Assembly (NCBI RefSeq): GCF_003885045.1
Contig: NZ_RHJS01000002.1
Span: 2,790,001 to 2,854,000 of the forward strand
DNA length: 64,000 bases
From: Schaedlerella arabinosiphila
GTDB lineage: Bacteria; Bacillota; Clostridia; Lachnospirales; Lachnospiraceae
Direction of reading: 5' to 3'
In this document: positions 51,650 through 61,843 of the stretch, in pieces
How the letters are laid out: every line of letters starts with the position of its first letter
How positions within the stretch are numbered: the stretch's first letter is position 1
The notes under the pieces: model-generated
Database searches by the model: none
What the model was told of the DNA's origin: nothing
What the model saw: only the letters and a program-made list of their open reading frames with translations
Program-made: the position numbers and the translations under genes

Positions 51650-54600
51650 CTATCTTCCATTCTTGATCTGGTTGAATGCTTCGATCTTCGCCTGCTCTGC
51701 GCTTAATCCCTTTTCCTCCATCTGCAGGATGGCGGACATCATCTTCTCGTAATCCTCGGGGATGATCTTCTTGAACTTCGGCAGGTAATCCTTAAAATGA
51801 TCCAGGATTTCTTTTCCGATCCCGGAGTTGGTGTATGCCACATGCTCCTTGATCATGCTTTTCAGTTCCTGCACGTCGTATTTGTCGGACACCCGCTCGA
51901 TCTTCACCATAGACTTGTTGACCTTCTTGTACAGGTCGCTGTCCAGATCCAGCACATAGGCGATCCCGCCGCTCATGCCGGCCGCGAAGTTCTTGCCCGT
52001 AGTGCCTAAGATCACCACCCGGCCTCCGGTCATGTACTCGCAGCCGTGGTCGCCCACGCCTTCCACCACGGCCATGGCTCCGGAGTTACGGACGCAGAAC
52101 CGCTCTCCCGCCACGCCGTTGATAAATGCCTTTCCGCTGGTGGCACCGTAGAAGGCCACATTTCCGATGATGATATTTTCATTAGGCTTAAACTGGATTC
52201 CCTGGGGCGGGCATACGATCAGCTTGCCGCCGGAAAGCCCTTTTCCGAAATAATCGTTGCTGTCCCCGGTCAGCTCCAGTGTCAGTCCCCGGGGAATAAA
52301 CGCGCCGAAGCTCTGGCCGCCTGCGCCCCTGCACTTGATCACATAGGTATCCTCGGGCAGTCCTTCCGGATATCTCCGGGTGATCTCGGAACCGAAGATG
52401 GTGCCGAAGGTCCGGTTGATGTTGGTCACGTCCAGTTCCATGCTCTTCTTCTGCTTCTTTTCCAGGGCCGGAAGGAACTGTTTTACAAGTACCCGCTCAT
52501 CCAAGGTCTTTTCCAGCTCGAAGTCAAAGACTTTTTTCGGATTGAAGATCATGCCCTTCTTTTTCCCTGCATAGGGGTTATACAGTACATTTCTCAGATC
52601 CAGCGCGGCCGCCCGGTCGGAAACCGGAACGTCCTTTACTTTCAGAAGGTCGGTCCTGCCCACCAGTTCGTCCACGGTGCGCACGCCCAATTTTGCCATG
52701 TATTCCCGCAGCTCCTGGGCAATAAATTTCATGAAATTCACCACGTATTCCGGTTTTCCCGCGAAACGCTTCCGAAGCTCCGGATTCTGGGTTGCCACGC
52801 CCACCGGGCAGGTGTCCAGGTTGCACACCCGCATCATGACGCAGCCCATGGTCACCAGCGGAGCCGTGGCAAAGCCAAATTCCTCGGCGCCTAAGATGGC
52901 CGCAATGGCCACGTCCCGGCCGCTCATCAGCTTTCCGTCGGTCTCGATGCGCACCCGTTCCCGAAGGCCGTTCTGAATCAGGGTCTGGTGGGTTTCCGCA
53001 AGCCCCAGTTCCCAGGGAAGTCCGGCATTCTGGATGGAACTTCTGGGGGCTGCCCCGGTACCGCCGTCATATCCGGAGATCAGGATCACGCCTGCCCCGG
53101 CCTTCGCCACGCCGGCCGCCACGGTGCCGACCCCGGCCTCGGAAACCAGTTTCACGGAAATCCTGGCGTCTTTGTTGGCGTTTTTGCAGTCATAAATGAG
53201 CTGCGCCAGATCTTCAATGGAATAAATATCGTGGTGGGGCGGCGGGGAAATCAGGCTCACCCCGGGCGTGGAATGACGGGTCTTTGCGATCCACGGATAC
53301 ACCTTTCCGCCCGGCAGATGGCCGCCTTCCCCGGGCTTGGCCCCCTGTGCCATCTTGATCTGAATCTCCCTTGCGCTGACCAGATACCGGGAAGTCACGC
53401 CGAACCGGCCGGAAGCCACCTGCTTAATGGCGGAGCACCGGTTGGTATCCAGCCGCTCCATGTCCTCTCCGCCCTCGCCGCTGTTGGATTTTCCATGGAT
53501 CTGGTTCATGGCAATGGCCAATGTCTCATGGGCCTCCTGGGAAATGGAACCGTAGGACATGGCTCCGGTCTTGAACCGGGTCACGATCGCGTCCACAGGC
53601 TCCACCTCTTCGATGGGAATGCTTTTTTCAGGCCATGCAAAATCCAACTGGCCCCGGAGGTTGATCTTCTCCCCTTCCGCGTCCACCATCCGGGTATACT
53701 GTTTGAACATGTCGTAGCTGCCCCGCTTTGTGGACTGCTGCAGCATGTGGATGGTCTGGGGATTGTACAGGTGCTCCTCCCCGCCGCTCTTGGACTTGTG
53801 TTTTCCTACGCTGTCCAGGGTCATATCCACCTCCAGACCCAGCGGGTCAAACGCCTGGGAATGGAAGGCAATGTAATCTCCGGCAATCTCCTCGATACCG
53901 ATGCCGCCCACACGGCTCACCGTGTCGGTAAAATACTGGTCTATAAATTCGGTTTTCAGGCCGATGGCCTCAAAGATCTTCGCCCCCTGGTAGGACTGGA
54001 TCGTGGAAATCCCCATCTTGGACGCGATCTTGATGATCCCGTGGAGGGCCGCCCGGTTGTAGTCATTGACAGCCGCATAATAATCCTTGTGGAGCAGCCG
54101 GGAATCAATGAGCTGGCGGATGGATTCGTGGGCCAGGTAGGGGTTGATGGCGCAGGCTCCGTATCCCAGCAGGGTGGCAAAATGATGCACCTCCCTAGGC
54201 TCCCCGGATTCCAGGATCATGGCCACCGAGGTCCGTTTCTTGGTCCGTACCAGATGCTGCTGTAGGCCGGAGATGGCAAGCAATGACGGGATCGCCACAT
54301 GGTACTCATCCACCTCCCGGTCGGACAGGATCAGGATGTTGGCCCCCTCCCGTATGACACGGTCCACTTCGATGAACAGGTATTCCATGGATTTTTCCAG
54401 GCTGGTATTCTTATAATAGGTGATCGGAATCTCCGCCACCTGGAAGCCGTCCACTTTCATGTGTTTTATTTTCAGCAGATCCGTATTGGTCAGGATAGGG
54501 TTGCTCACTTCCAGCATTTTGCAGTTTTCTTCTTTTTTCTCCAGAAGGTTACCATCCTTCCCCACATAGATCGTGGCGGAGGTCACCACTTCCTCCCGGA

Positions 54601-56185
54601 TGGCGTCGATGGGCGGATTGGTCACCTGGGCGAAACGCTGTTTGAAATACCCGAACAAAGGCTGGTTTTTCTGGGAAAGCACAGCCAGGGGCATATCGAT
54701 TCCCATAGCCGAAATGCCTTCCGCCCCGGTTTTCGCCATATTCAATATGGACGTCTTGACCTCCTCGTAGGTGTAGCCGAATGCCTTCTGCAGCCGAGTG
54801 CATTCCTCCCTGGAATAGATCGGCACCTCCTGGTTTGGGATCTTCAAGTCGTTCAAATGGATCAGGTTGCTGTCCAGCCACTCCCCGTAGGGCTCTTCAT
54901 CTGCATAGCGGGCCTTTAGCTCCTCGTCGTCGATGACCTTGCCGGCAATGGTATCCACCAGCAGCATTTTGCCCGGATGAATCCGCTCCTTGGCCACGAT
55001 GCGGGTGGGGTCGATATCCAGCACGCCCACCTCGGAGGAGAGAATCAGCTGGCCGTCGTCCGTGATATAGTACCGGGACGGGCGCAGGCCGTTTCGATCC
55101 AGCACCGCCCCCATGCAGTCCCCGTCGGAAAAGAGGATGGAGGCCGGGCCGTCCCATGGTTCCATCATGGTGGCATAATAATGGTAGAAATCTTTTTTAT
55201 CCTGGCTCATGCTGCGGTTGTTTTCCCAGGGCTCCGGAATGGAGATCATCACGGCCAGAGGCAGCTCCATACCGCTCATGACCATAAATTCCAGCGCGTT
55301 GTCCAGCATGGCGGAATCCGAGCCGGAGGTATTGATGGCTGGAAGAACCTTGTGCAGTTCCCCTTTCAGATATTCGGAGGACATGGTTTCTTCCCTTGCC
55401 CGCATCTTGTCCGCATTTCCCAGGATGGTGTTGATCTCCCCGTTGTGTACCATGAACCGGTTCGGATGGGCCCGCTCCCAGCTTGGATTGGTGTTGGTGC
55501 TGAACCGGGAATGAACCATGGCGATGGCGGATTCGTAATCTTTGTCCTGCAGGTCTTCGAAGAAGAGACGAAGCTGTCCTACCAGGAACATGCCCTTGTA
55601 GACAATGGTCCGGCTGGAGAGTGAGACAACATAGGTGTCGTCGCTGCTCTGCTCAAAGATCCGGCGGGCCACGTACAGGCGGCGGTCAAAGGGCAGTCCC
55701 TGTTCTGCCTTGCGGGGGCGTTCGATGAATGCCTGCATGATGCAGGGCATGCATTCTACGGCTTTTTTTCCAAGCACCTCCGGGCGGATGGGAACCTGGC
55801 GCCAGCCGAGGAAGCGCAAGCCTTCCTTGGCTACGATGACCTCGAAGATTTTTTTCGCCTGGTTGCGCTTTAATTCATCCTGGGGGAAGAAGAACATCCC
55901 CACTCCATAATCCCGCTCTTTGGGCAAAGAAAAACCGAGGGGTGTACAGACCTTGGAGAAAAACCGGTGTGAAATCTGCAACAAGATTCCAACTCCGTCT
56001 CCAGTCTTACCCTCGGCGTCCTTGCCTGCTCTATGTTCAAGATTCTCTACGATCTTCAGGGCGTTTGCCACGGTGTCATGGCTCTTGATGCCCTTGATGT
56101 TCACCACCGCGCCGATTCCGCAGTTGTCATGCTCAAACTGGGGACGGTACAGACCGGGGTGTGGGCTTGCTGATTGAATATTCAT
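51650..56185 (-). CDS. gltB: Glutamate synthase large subunit
   Basis: About 1,511 residues. It transfers the glutamine amide to 2-oxoglutarate, giving two glutamates. The N-terminal amidotransferase has Cys22 in HDNCGIGAVV, which becomes the N-terminal nucleophile after propeptide removal. The FMN barrel has KPGEGGHLPGGKVYPWIA. The 3Fe-4S motif is CVMMRVCNLDTCPVG. GXXGXXXG-type repeats at the C-terminus form the beta-helix. The frame reads 31 codons further, but AAAGGA before the ATG at 56185 and the short propeptide fix the start. Confidence 0.97.
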   Translation of the reverse strand: MNIQSASPHPGLYRPQFEHDNCGIGAVVNIKGIKSHDTVANALKIVENLEHRAGKDAEGKTGDGVGILLQISHRFFSKVCTPLGFSLPKERDYGVGMFFFPQDELKRNQAKKIFEVIVAKEGLRFLGWRQVPIRPEVLGKKAVECMPCIMQAFIERPRKAEQGLPFDRRLYVARRIFEQSSDDTYVVSLSSRTIVYKGMFLVGQLRLFFEDLQDKDYESAIAMVHSRFSTNTNPSWERAHPNRFMVHNGEINTILGNADKMRAREETMSSEYLKGELHKVLPAINTSGSDSAMLDNALEFMVMSGMELPLAVMISIPEPWENNRSMSQDKKDFYHYYATMMEPWDGPASILFSDGDCMGAVLDRNGLRPSRYYITDDGQLILSSEVGVLDIDPTRIVAKERIHPGKMLLVDTIAGKVIDDEELKARYADEEPYGEWLDSNLIHLNDLKIPNQEVPIYSREECTRLQKAFGYTYEEVKTSILNMAKTGAEGISAMGIDMPLAVLSQKNQPLFGYFKQRFAQVTNPPIDAIREEVVTSATIYVGKDGNLLEKKEENCKMLEVSNPILTNTDLLKIKHMKVDGFQVAEIPITYYKNTSLEKSMEYLFIEVDRVIREGANILILSDREVDEYHVAIPSLLAISGLQQHLVRTKKRTSVAMILESGEPREVHHFATLLGYGACAINPYLAHESIRQLIDSRLLHKDYYAAVNDYNRAALHGIIKIASKMGISTIQSYQGAKIFEAIGLKTEFIDQYFTDTVSRVGGIGIEEIAGDYIAFHSQAFDPLGLEVDMTLDSVGKHKSKSGGEEHLYNPQTIHMLQQSTKRGSYDMFKQYTRMVDAEGEKINLRGQLDFAWPEKSIPIEEVEPVDAIVTRFKTGAMSYGSISQEAHETLAIAMNQIHGKSNSGEGGEDMERLDTNRCSAIKQVASGRFGVTSRYLVSAREIQIKMAQGAKPGEGGHLPGGKVYPWIAKTRHSTPGVSLISPPPHHDIYSIEDLAQLIYDCKNANKDARISVKLVSEAGVGTVAAGVAKAGAGVILISGYDGGTGAAPRSSIQNAGLPWELGLAETHQTLIQNGLRERVRIETDGKLMSGRDVAIAAILGAEEFGFATAPLVTMGCVMMRVCNLDTCPVGVATQNPELRKRFAGKPEYVVNFMKFIAQELREYMAKLGVRTVDELVGRTDLLKVKDVPVSDRAAALDLRNVLYNPYAGKKKGMIFNPKKVFDFELEKTLDERVLVKQFLPALEKKQKKSMELDVTNINRTFGTIFGSEITRRYPEGLPEDTYVIKCRGAGGQSFGAFIPRGLTLELTGDSNDYFGKGLSGGKLIVCPPQGIQFKPNENIIIGNVAFYGATSGKAFINGVAGERFCVRNSGAMAVVEGVGDHGCEYMTGGRVVILGTTGKNFAAGMSGGIAYVLDLDSDLYKKVNKSMVKIERVSDKYDVQELKSMIKEHVAYTNSGIGKEILDHFKDYLPKFKKIIPEDYEKMMSAILQMEEKGLSAEQAKIEAFNQIKNGR

Positions 56186-56344
56186 GATGGATGTCCTTTC
56201 TGCATTGATGTGATTTTTGGACAGGGTGGAAAAGCGGAAAGCTGTGCGATACGGTACGCTGTCAGCGGATGCAGGCATCCTGGTGAAAGTGCGGGTATCG
56301 TTATGGAGAGCAGCGACGCTTTGACACTCTGCTGTTGTAAACTG

Positions 56345-56367
56345 GTATATTACGTTTTTTAATATAC
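56345..56367. promoter_or_regulatory. Inverted repeat in the gltB upstream region
   Basis: GTATATTA (56345-56352) and TAATATAC (56360-56367) form a perfect 8-bp dyad with a 7-bp spacer, 160 bp upstream of gltB. It could be an operator for a nitrogen regulator, but no regulator gene is adjacent. Confidence 0.5.
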
Positions 56368-56494
56368 AACACTTTTGGGGATTTGTAAATATAGAAATTT
56401 AGAAAAGTTGTCAGATAGTTTAGCAATTTAGATGTATTGCTTTTATTGTCAGAATATCAAACCGTACAGGTGGGAATTGTTTCTGCTCATTTTT

Positions 56495-56543
56495 AAAAAA
56501 AGATGTGGATAAAGCGAAAGTTTCTCTCGCTCTTATCCACATC
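56495..56543 (-). terminator. Terminator of the sugar ABC operon
   Basis: GATGTGGATAA and TTATCCACATC form an 11-bp stem extended by AGCGA/TCGCT. The minus-strand tail TTTTTTTA follows, directly past the SGNH hydrolase gene. Confidence 0.93.
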
Positions 56544-56548
56544 CTGCG

Positions 56549-57286
56549 TCAGGTATACAGTGAATCCTTAATAGTTCCTGACCGGCCGAAATCCACTTCC
56601 TGCTTCAAAATCTCAGCCATTTTATCATACCCGAATACATTGGGATGCAGTCCTTCCAGGCTCCACTCACGCTTTAAGGAGCAGCCGTCTTTTTCTGTAA
56701 ATGCCGGATAAAAATCCACGAAATGCGCCTCATATGTTTCAGCCAGACTTTTCAGCCCCCTGTTATAAAGCTGCACATAACGCTTACGTTCCTGCTCATG
56801 ATTCGTCCAATCCATGCACGTCGGCAAAATCGAGCACAATACGGTTTGGAACGCTTCCTTTGACGCAATTTGAAGAATCCCTTCCATATTAGAGAACGCC
56901 TCCTCTAAAATTTCCTCCAAATCTCTTCCCTGCTCCTGTTTCCAATTGTCAAACTCCAGATCCCATGCATCGTTGATTCCGGCCATCATAACGACCATTT
57001 TCGGTTTCAATTGAACCGCGTCTGCCCGAAAACGGTGAAGAAGCGAAGCGGTTCTGTCCCCTCCGATTCCCCGGTTCAAAATCCGCAGCGGGAATTGATG
57101 AAAATATGCGGACAATTCCCACATCTGTATGATTGAATCCCCGATAAATACGATGTCTACCGGGCATTCCTTCTGTACGACAATCTGATTCCTGCAGTCA
57201 AACTCCATCCTTCTCTCGTCCGCACGTATCACCTGAGAAAGATATCCGGGTCTTATATATGGTTTTATATACGGTTTTCTATCCAT
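56549..57286 (-). CDS. SGNH/GDSL-family hydrolase
   Basis: 245 residues. Block I is VDIVFIGDSIIQMW with catalytic Ser, block II ILNRGIGGDRT, block III VVMMAGINDAW, and the C-terminal block V EGLHPNVFGY with catalytic Asp/His. No signal peptide, so a cytoplasmic esterase acting on acylated sugars is likely. It is the last gene of the sugar ABC operon, 9 bp after the ADP-ribosylglycohydrolase-family gene. It may remove acetyl groups from the imported oligosaccharide. Confidence 0.9.
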   Translation of the reverse strand: MDRKPYIKPYIRPGYLSQVIRADERRMEFDCRNQIVVQKECPVDIVFIGDSIIQMWELSAYFHQFPLRILNRGIGGDRTASLLHRFRADAVQLKPKMVVMMAGINDAWDLEFDNWKQEQGRDLEEILEEAFSNMEGILQIASKEAFQTVLCSILPTCMDWTNHEQERKRYVQLYNRGLKSLAETYEAHFVDFYPAFTEKDGCSLKREWSLEGLHPNVFGYDKMAEILKQEVDFGRSGTIKDSLYT

Positions 57287-57295
57287 CTGTTCACT

Positions 57296-59230
57296 CTATG
57301 AAACCTCCCATAAAAACCGGGTTCTGGAAAGCCCCAGTACCGGCATGCCATGATTTTTTACACACACAGTACTCATTCCTCCGATCGTAAAATGAGCCTC
57401 CTGGGGCAGTTCCTCCGCCTGAAGTTTGATCAGGATCTGGTTCCAGCCCTTCAGCAATTTTGTCACTTTATAATTCGAAAGGTCGCCCAGCGCCCCGCCG
57501 TTCCCAAGATTGGGCCGCAAAGCTGTTTTTTGAACCGTTGTATGGATCAGTTCTCCATTCAGATATAACTTCATATACCCGTTATTCGGCACTCCCAGGA
57601 CGACCGCCTTTTCTTCCTCCGAATAAAGCTGGTGCAATGCATATACAACGCCCTTTTCCTGGAAATGTTTCCCTGTCTGCAGATCATTTCCCCCGTTCCA
57701 TTGTTCTGTAAAGCCTTCCGGAGGACGCACAAACCATGCATGCTCATCCAGGCCGCAGTCATCTTCGATGGTTTTGTCCGGATAACATCCGGAGATCATC
57801 CAGCGGTTTCCTCCCAGCAATACAACAGGAATCGCGGGAACGGCCGGTTCTCCCTTTATCTTCATTTTCAACCAGCAGAGATTTGACTCCTGAATCCGCC
57901 CTGACTCTGCCTGAATGATATATTCTGTTTCCGCTTTTTCGTTTGCCTTTAACCGTAGGGTTCGTTCTCCTGCCTGCGGGGCATTGAAGCCTTCCGGCAG
58001 TTCCAGAGCAATCCGGATTTCCTTTTCGATGGGGTGGGGATTTTCCAGCGTCACGCATATTTTGGAACTGCGGTTTCCCAGAATCGCCGCATCCGATTCG
58101 TACCGCACGGTTTCTTTCAATCCGCCCATAGAATAGACGAGACTGTCCGCCGCATACTTTTCCAGGAATTTCAGCTCCGGCGCCGCAGGTTTTTCTTCTT
58201 TTTCCGCAATTCCGTCATCAGAAAACCAAACCTCTTTTCCCCAATACGAAATGACACGCTCCGCCTCTGTACAGACTGCCTCTGTCAATTCTCTGATGTC
58301 TGTAGGCGCTGTCAGATTCCGAATCCCTCCGTTGGCCATATTGGTGGCGATTTCATAGCCCAAGGGGGCGATCCACTTTTCCGGCAGAGAAGAGGCTCCG
58401 CCGATGATCCCCAGGATCGCTCCCAATGTGGCCGCTGTACAGTCGGTATCCCATCCGCAGTTCACAGCCTTGCAGAGCGCATCGCCGAAATCCTCCCCAT
58501 ACAGCCATCCGATCGTTTGAAATCCCAGATTCAGCGGGGAATACTGTGCCACGGGATGATAAAAACGTTCCGCCAAATCGTTCCGATTCTCCTCATATCC
58601 CATGCCTGCATGGTAATTGTCAATGCTTTGCTTCACACATTGATACGTTGTACACGTAGAAGGGATGGAAGCCAGAGCCGTTTCCAGCAGTACGAATTTA
58701 TCCCCGTTTACAAACGCGCAGGATTCCAGAACCGCGTTAAAAATCTCTCCATAAACAGATTCCCCTCCGCCATGATCTACAATCCCGTCCTGAAATGCAT
58801 ACCATGCCGCGATTTCCGGACATCCCGGGGCAATGCAGGCCCAAATTTCCGATCGGATGGGGCTTCCCATGCAATCCCGGAAAGCGTTATTATGCCAGCC
58901 GCATACCGGCGGCATCAATCCCTTCTGCATATTTTCTTTGCAGAGTCCGTACTCATCAAAATTATACGCCACACAATCCTTCCATGCCTCCGTCAGATCC
59001 GCCGCCGTCAATCCCGGCCCTTTTTTCTGCAGCTGCTGGAGCCAGATGAGCTGAAGCTCCAGGTCGTCATTCGGGATTCCTCCTTCCGGCAGAGACGGAT
59101 ACCAGTCCACATGAAACATTTCCTTTCTGCCGAATTTTTCTTCCAGGGGCTCTCCCAGGGTTCCGCCCGCATTTTTCCCCAGCCAGCATCCCATGACCTG
59201 ATCCCGGAAATGCTTCCGATCAATTTTCAA
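57296..59230 (-). CDS. ADP-ribosylglycohydrolase-family protein with C-terminal beta domain
   Basis: 644 residues, much longer than typical DraG proteins (about 300). The N-terminal half has the fold's motifs: MGCWLGKNAGGTLGEP, GGIPNDDLELQLI (metal aspartates) and NCGWDTDCTAATLGAILGII. The second half (about 365-644) is beta-rich, with no recognised domain. It starts at TTG (59230), inside the 3' end of the preceding gene (11-bp overlap). In sugar operons such proteins may hydrolyse glycosidic or N-linked bonds other than ADP-ribose. The substrate is unknown. Confidence 0.85.
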   Translation of the reverse strand: MKIDRKHFRDQVMGCWLGKNAGGTLGEPLEEKFGRKEMFHVDWYPSLPEGGIPNDDLELQLIWLQQLQKKGPGLTAADLTEAWKDCVAYNFDEYGLCKENMQKGLMPPVCGWHNNAFRDCMGSPIRSEIWACIAPGCPEIAAWYAFQDGIVDHGGGESVYGEIFNAVLESCAFVNGDKFVLLETALASIPSTCTTYQCVKQSIDNYHAGMGYEENRNDLAERFYHPVAQYSPLNLGFQTIGWLYGEDFGDALCKAVNCGWDTDCTAATLGAILGIIGGASSLPEKWIAPLGYEIATNMANGGIRNLTAPTDIRELTEAVCTEAERVISYWGKEVWFSDDGIAEKEEKPAAPELKFLEKYAADSLVYSMGGLKETVRYESDAAILGNRSSKICVTLENPHPIEKEIRIALELPEGFNAPQAGERTLRLKANEKAETEYIIQAESGRIQESNLCWLKMKIKGEPAVPAIPVVLLGGNRWMISGCYPDKTIEDDCGLDEHAWFVRPPEGFTEQWNGGNDLQTGKHFQEKGVVYALHQLYSEEEKAVVLGVPNNGYMKLYLNGELIHTTVQKTALRPNLGNGGALGDLSNYKVTKLLKGWNQILIKLQAEELPQEAHFTIGGMSTVCVKNHGMPVLGLSRTRFLWEVS

Positions 59231-60950
59231 CAGACTCCACCTTCTTTCCCTCTCTAAGCATTCTTTTCAATGCATTTGTATAAAATTCCACCCTTTCCGG
59301 ATTTAACTGTGCATCAAACGGATATTCCTTGATAAATGACGTCTCCATGAGACCTTCCCGGTACTCTTCCAGCTCCCGGATCGTATTCAAGAGCAGCTCT
59401 GCGGCTGTTTTCCCTTCGGCCAGAATATCCGTTGTATTCTTTTCAGCGACGTATCTTCCGAAGCAATATCCCCTGGCTGTAAGCCGGAATCCCCGTACAT
59501 ACCAGCGCATAAACGAAAAATGCATTTTCATTTTCTCATAGGCTTCTGCTGTCAGTCCCATATTTCCTGCTTCCACCCGATCCACCAGCTTTTCACACTG
59601 CTCATAAGCTTCTTCCTTATCGGCGATGATTCTTCCGATATTTTCCGGGGACATTTCCAGGGCATCTTTCTTATCCGGGTCCCATTCACTCAGGCTGTGG
59701 TGCGTCCCGCCGATGAAGGTAAACTGCTCCGGAGTCAGATGCATGCAGCTATCATTGGAAAACAGACATCCGTTTACAAAATTCGTCTTTTCGACGATGG
59801 GCCATGTGGCGTCCATAATTTCTTTTACAGCGCATACACATTTTTTCAATTCTCCCGGGCTCAGCCTGTCGCTGATCAAGTGCTCCCCCTGCAGCCAGCG
59901 CAGATAAATTTCCTCCTCGCTGATCTCCTCCTGCTCTGCATATGCGGCAATGGCGTACAGGTTTACCATATTCAGATTGTCAAAGCAGGTCCAGTCCTGA
60001 ACGCCCTCCCAGTCGGTTCTCGCCAAAAATCCCGTCACCTGGTGTTCCTTTCCATATCGAAGCCTTCTCCTGATATCTGAAAGCATTGCCGACGGCTGGA
60101 CTCCCCATCCGAAAAACTGCCCGTTTACATCGTACTCTGTAATCTGCGGATGACTGCCCACATGGCCCATCAGCGGATTATCCGGAAACGTGGGATAAAA
60201 ATCATGAGGCGTATTCTTCAGGGACAGCACGATCTCCTCCGGCATATCTGTAAATGCCTTCTGAAACCGCTCCTGTTCTGCCTTCGTATAAATGAAATCT
60301 CTTATGATCAATTTTTTCCCGGCTTCCTGAAACGGCTGATACATGGCCATGATCATATTTTTGTACCATTCTACAGGATCCAGATTTTTACACCTCTCAC
60401 ACCCGCAGGCAAATGTATTGCTGATCGCAAGCCTTGCTTCTCCGGTTCCGATGGAGCAAACGATTCCCGCAAGGTCCGGCAGCGCCAGGAACAGTTCCTT
60501 GTATTTGTACGGCAAAAATTCTTCATGCCAGAATGGATCGCTGGGACAGATGGTTCCGTCCGGCTGCATCAATTCTTTTTTATATTTCAGTACAAAATCC
60601 GAAAACCATAGTTCTTTATTCTCGAAATAAATATCAACCCCGGCTTCTTTTGCTTCCTGGATCACATGGTTGATGTAGTCCCTCCTGTTCAGGTTCAGGT
60701 TTTCCCGCAGGGCATGATTCAGAATCGGGTGGTCTACTTCCAAAAATGCGTCATAATAGCTTTTTGGATTGCCTGTCCCTCCTAAAAATTTCGCCGGAAA
60801 TACAATTTTATCTTCAATTCCGGGTTCGTGAAACACCATCGCGTTCATATGGTTTTTCACCATAAAGTCCAAACGTCTCCTGATCTCATCCAGATTCCAG
60901 ATCTGTGTAAAATCATGGATTTCCATTGCTCGAAATGTATAATTTCCCAT
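59220..60950 (-). CDS. Putative TIM-barrel glycoside hydrolase (GH67-like in part)
   Basis: 576 residues, no signal peptide, so it is cytoplasmic. Segments such as GIVCSIGTGEARLAISNTFA, SHPQITEYDVNGQFFGWGVQ and GFLARTDWEGVQDWTCFDNL recall the barrel and middle region of alpha-glucuronidase-type enzymes, but the match is from memory and weak. A cysteine pair (CGCERC) is present. It lies 47 bp after the permease gene and overlaps the ADP-ribosylglycohydrolase-family gene. It is probably the enzyme that cuts the imported glycan. Confidence 0.6.
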   Translation of the reverse strand: MGNYTFRAMEIHDFTQIWNLDEIRRRLDFMVKNHMNAMVFHEPGIEDKIVFPAKFLGGTGNPKSYYDAFLEVDHPILNHALRENLNLNRRDYINHVIQEAKEAGVDIYFENKELWFSDFVLKYKKELMQPDGTICPSDPFWHEEFLPYKYKELFLALPDLAGIVCSIGTGEARLAISNTFACGCERCKNLDPVEWYKNMIMAMYQPFQEAGKKLIIRDFIYTKAEQERFQKAFTDMPEEIVLSLKNTPHDFYPTFPDNPLMGHVGSHPQITEYDVNGQFFGWGVQPSAMLSDIRRRLRYGKEHQVTGFLARTDWEGVQDWTCFDNLNMVNLYAIAAYAEQEEISEEEIYLRWLQGEHLISDRLSPGELKKCVCAVKEIMDATWPIVEKTNFVNGCLFSNDSCMHLTPEQFTFIGGTHHSLSEWDPDKKDALEMSPENIGRIIADKEEAYEQCEKLVDRVEAGNMGLTAEAYEKMKMHFSFMRWYVRGFRLTARGYCFGRYVAEKNTTDILAEGKTAAELLLNTIRELEEYREGLMETSFIKEYPFDAQLNPERVEFYTNALKRMLREGKKVESVEN

Positions 60951-60997
60951 ACTGATTTACTCCTTCTATGTAATCGGTTTATTGGTAACAATTCTGA

Positions 60998-61843
60998 TCA
61001 TCCTTTCAGCCCGGATGACGCAATCCCCTCCACAAAATATTTTTGCAGACAGAAAAACAAAATGACCAGAGGCAGGATCGAGACGCATGCCATGGACATA
61101 ATTTCATTCCAGTTTGTCGATGCGGCCACATCCAGCCCCATTCTCAATGCAAGCGACAGCGGATACTTCGAGACGCTGTTTATGTAAATCAACGGATTCA
61201 TAAAATCATTCCATACCCAGATTGTCTGAAAAATACATACGGATATCATGGACGGTTTCAAAATCGGCAGCAGAATCCGAATGAAAATCTGAAAGGAATT
61301 GCACCCGTCTATTTTCGCCGCTTCATCCAGTTCTCTCGGAATCCCTCTCAAAAACTGTACTTCCTGGTAGATAAAAAACGGATAACAGGCAAACAGCGCC
61401 GGCATCCAGAACGGCATATAGCTGTCCAGCCATCCGAAGTCACGGAACAGCAGATATCTGGGTATGATCAGCACGGCGTTCGGCACCATCAGGGTAGACA
61501 GCATCACTCCGAACAGCAGTTTATTTCCTCTGAAGGAAAATCTGGCAAATCCGTAGGCAGTGACGGTACAGGAGATCACGGTAAACAATACGGTCGGTAT
61601 CACCAGCATAAACGTATTGAGAAAGAAATCTGTAAACGTATACTGTCCGGAGGATTGCCACCCTTTGATGAACCCGGACCAGTCAAAGCTTTCCGGCAGC
61701 AGCCGCGCCGCAAGGTTGATCTCATGATTTGTCTTAAATGACGCGAAAAACATCCATACCAATGGATAAATCATGCAGATTCCGATTCCAGTGATGAGCA
61801 GGAAGGAGATCCAGTGCATCACCCTTTTCTTTTTCATTCTCAT
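60998..61843 (-). CDS. Carbohydrate ABC permease, MalG-type
   Basis: 281 residues, six transmembrane helices, with the EAA loop ELDEAAKIDGCNSFQIFIRI between the fourth and fifth. It overlaps the MalF-type permease gene by 4 bp (ATGA). It carries oligosaccharide across the membrane together with that permease. The ATPase is not encoded here; a shared MsmK-type ATPase elsewhere is likely. Confidence 0.95.
   Translation of the reverse strand: MRMKKKRVMHWISFLLITGIGICMIYPLVWMFFASFKTNHEINLAARLLPESFDWSGFIKGWQSSGQYTFTDFFLNTFMLVIPTVLFTVISCTVTAYGFARFSFRGNKLLFGVMLSTLMVPNAVLIIPRYLLFRDFGWLDSYMPFWMPALFACYPFFIYQEVQFLRGIPRELDEAAKIDGCNSFQIFIRILLPILKPSMISVCIFQTIWVWNDFMNPLIYINSVSKYPLSLALRMGLDVAASTNWNEIMSMACVSILPLVILFFCLQKYFVEGIASSGLKG

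Noticed and set aside
52988..54265. 425-codon plus-strand ORF inside gltB
   Set aside because: Antisense shadow of gltB. Long open frames opposite GC-rich codons are common in this window.
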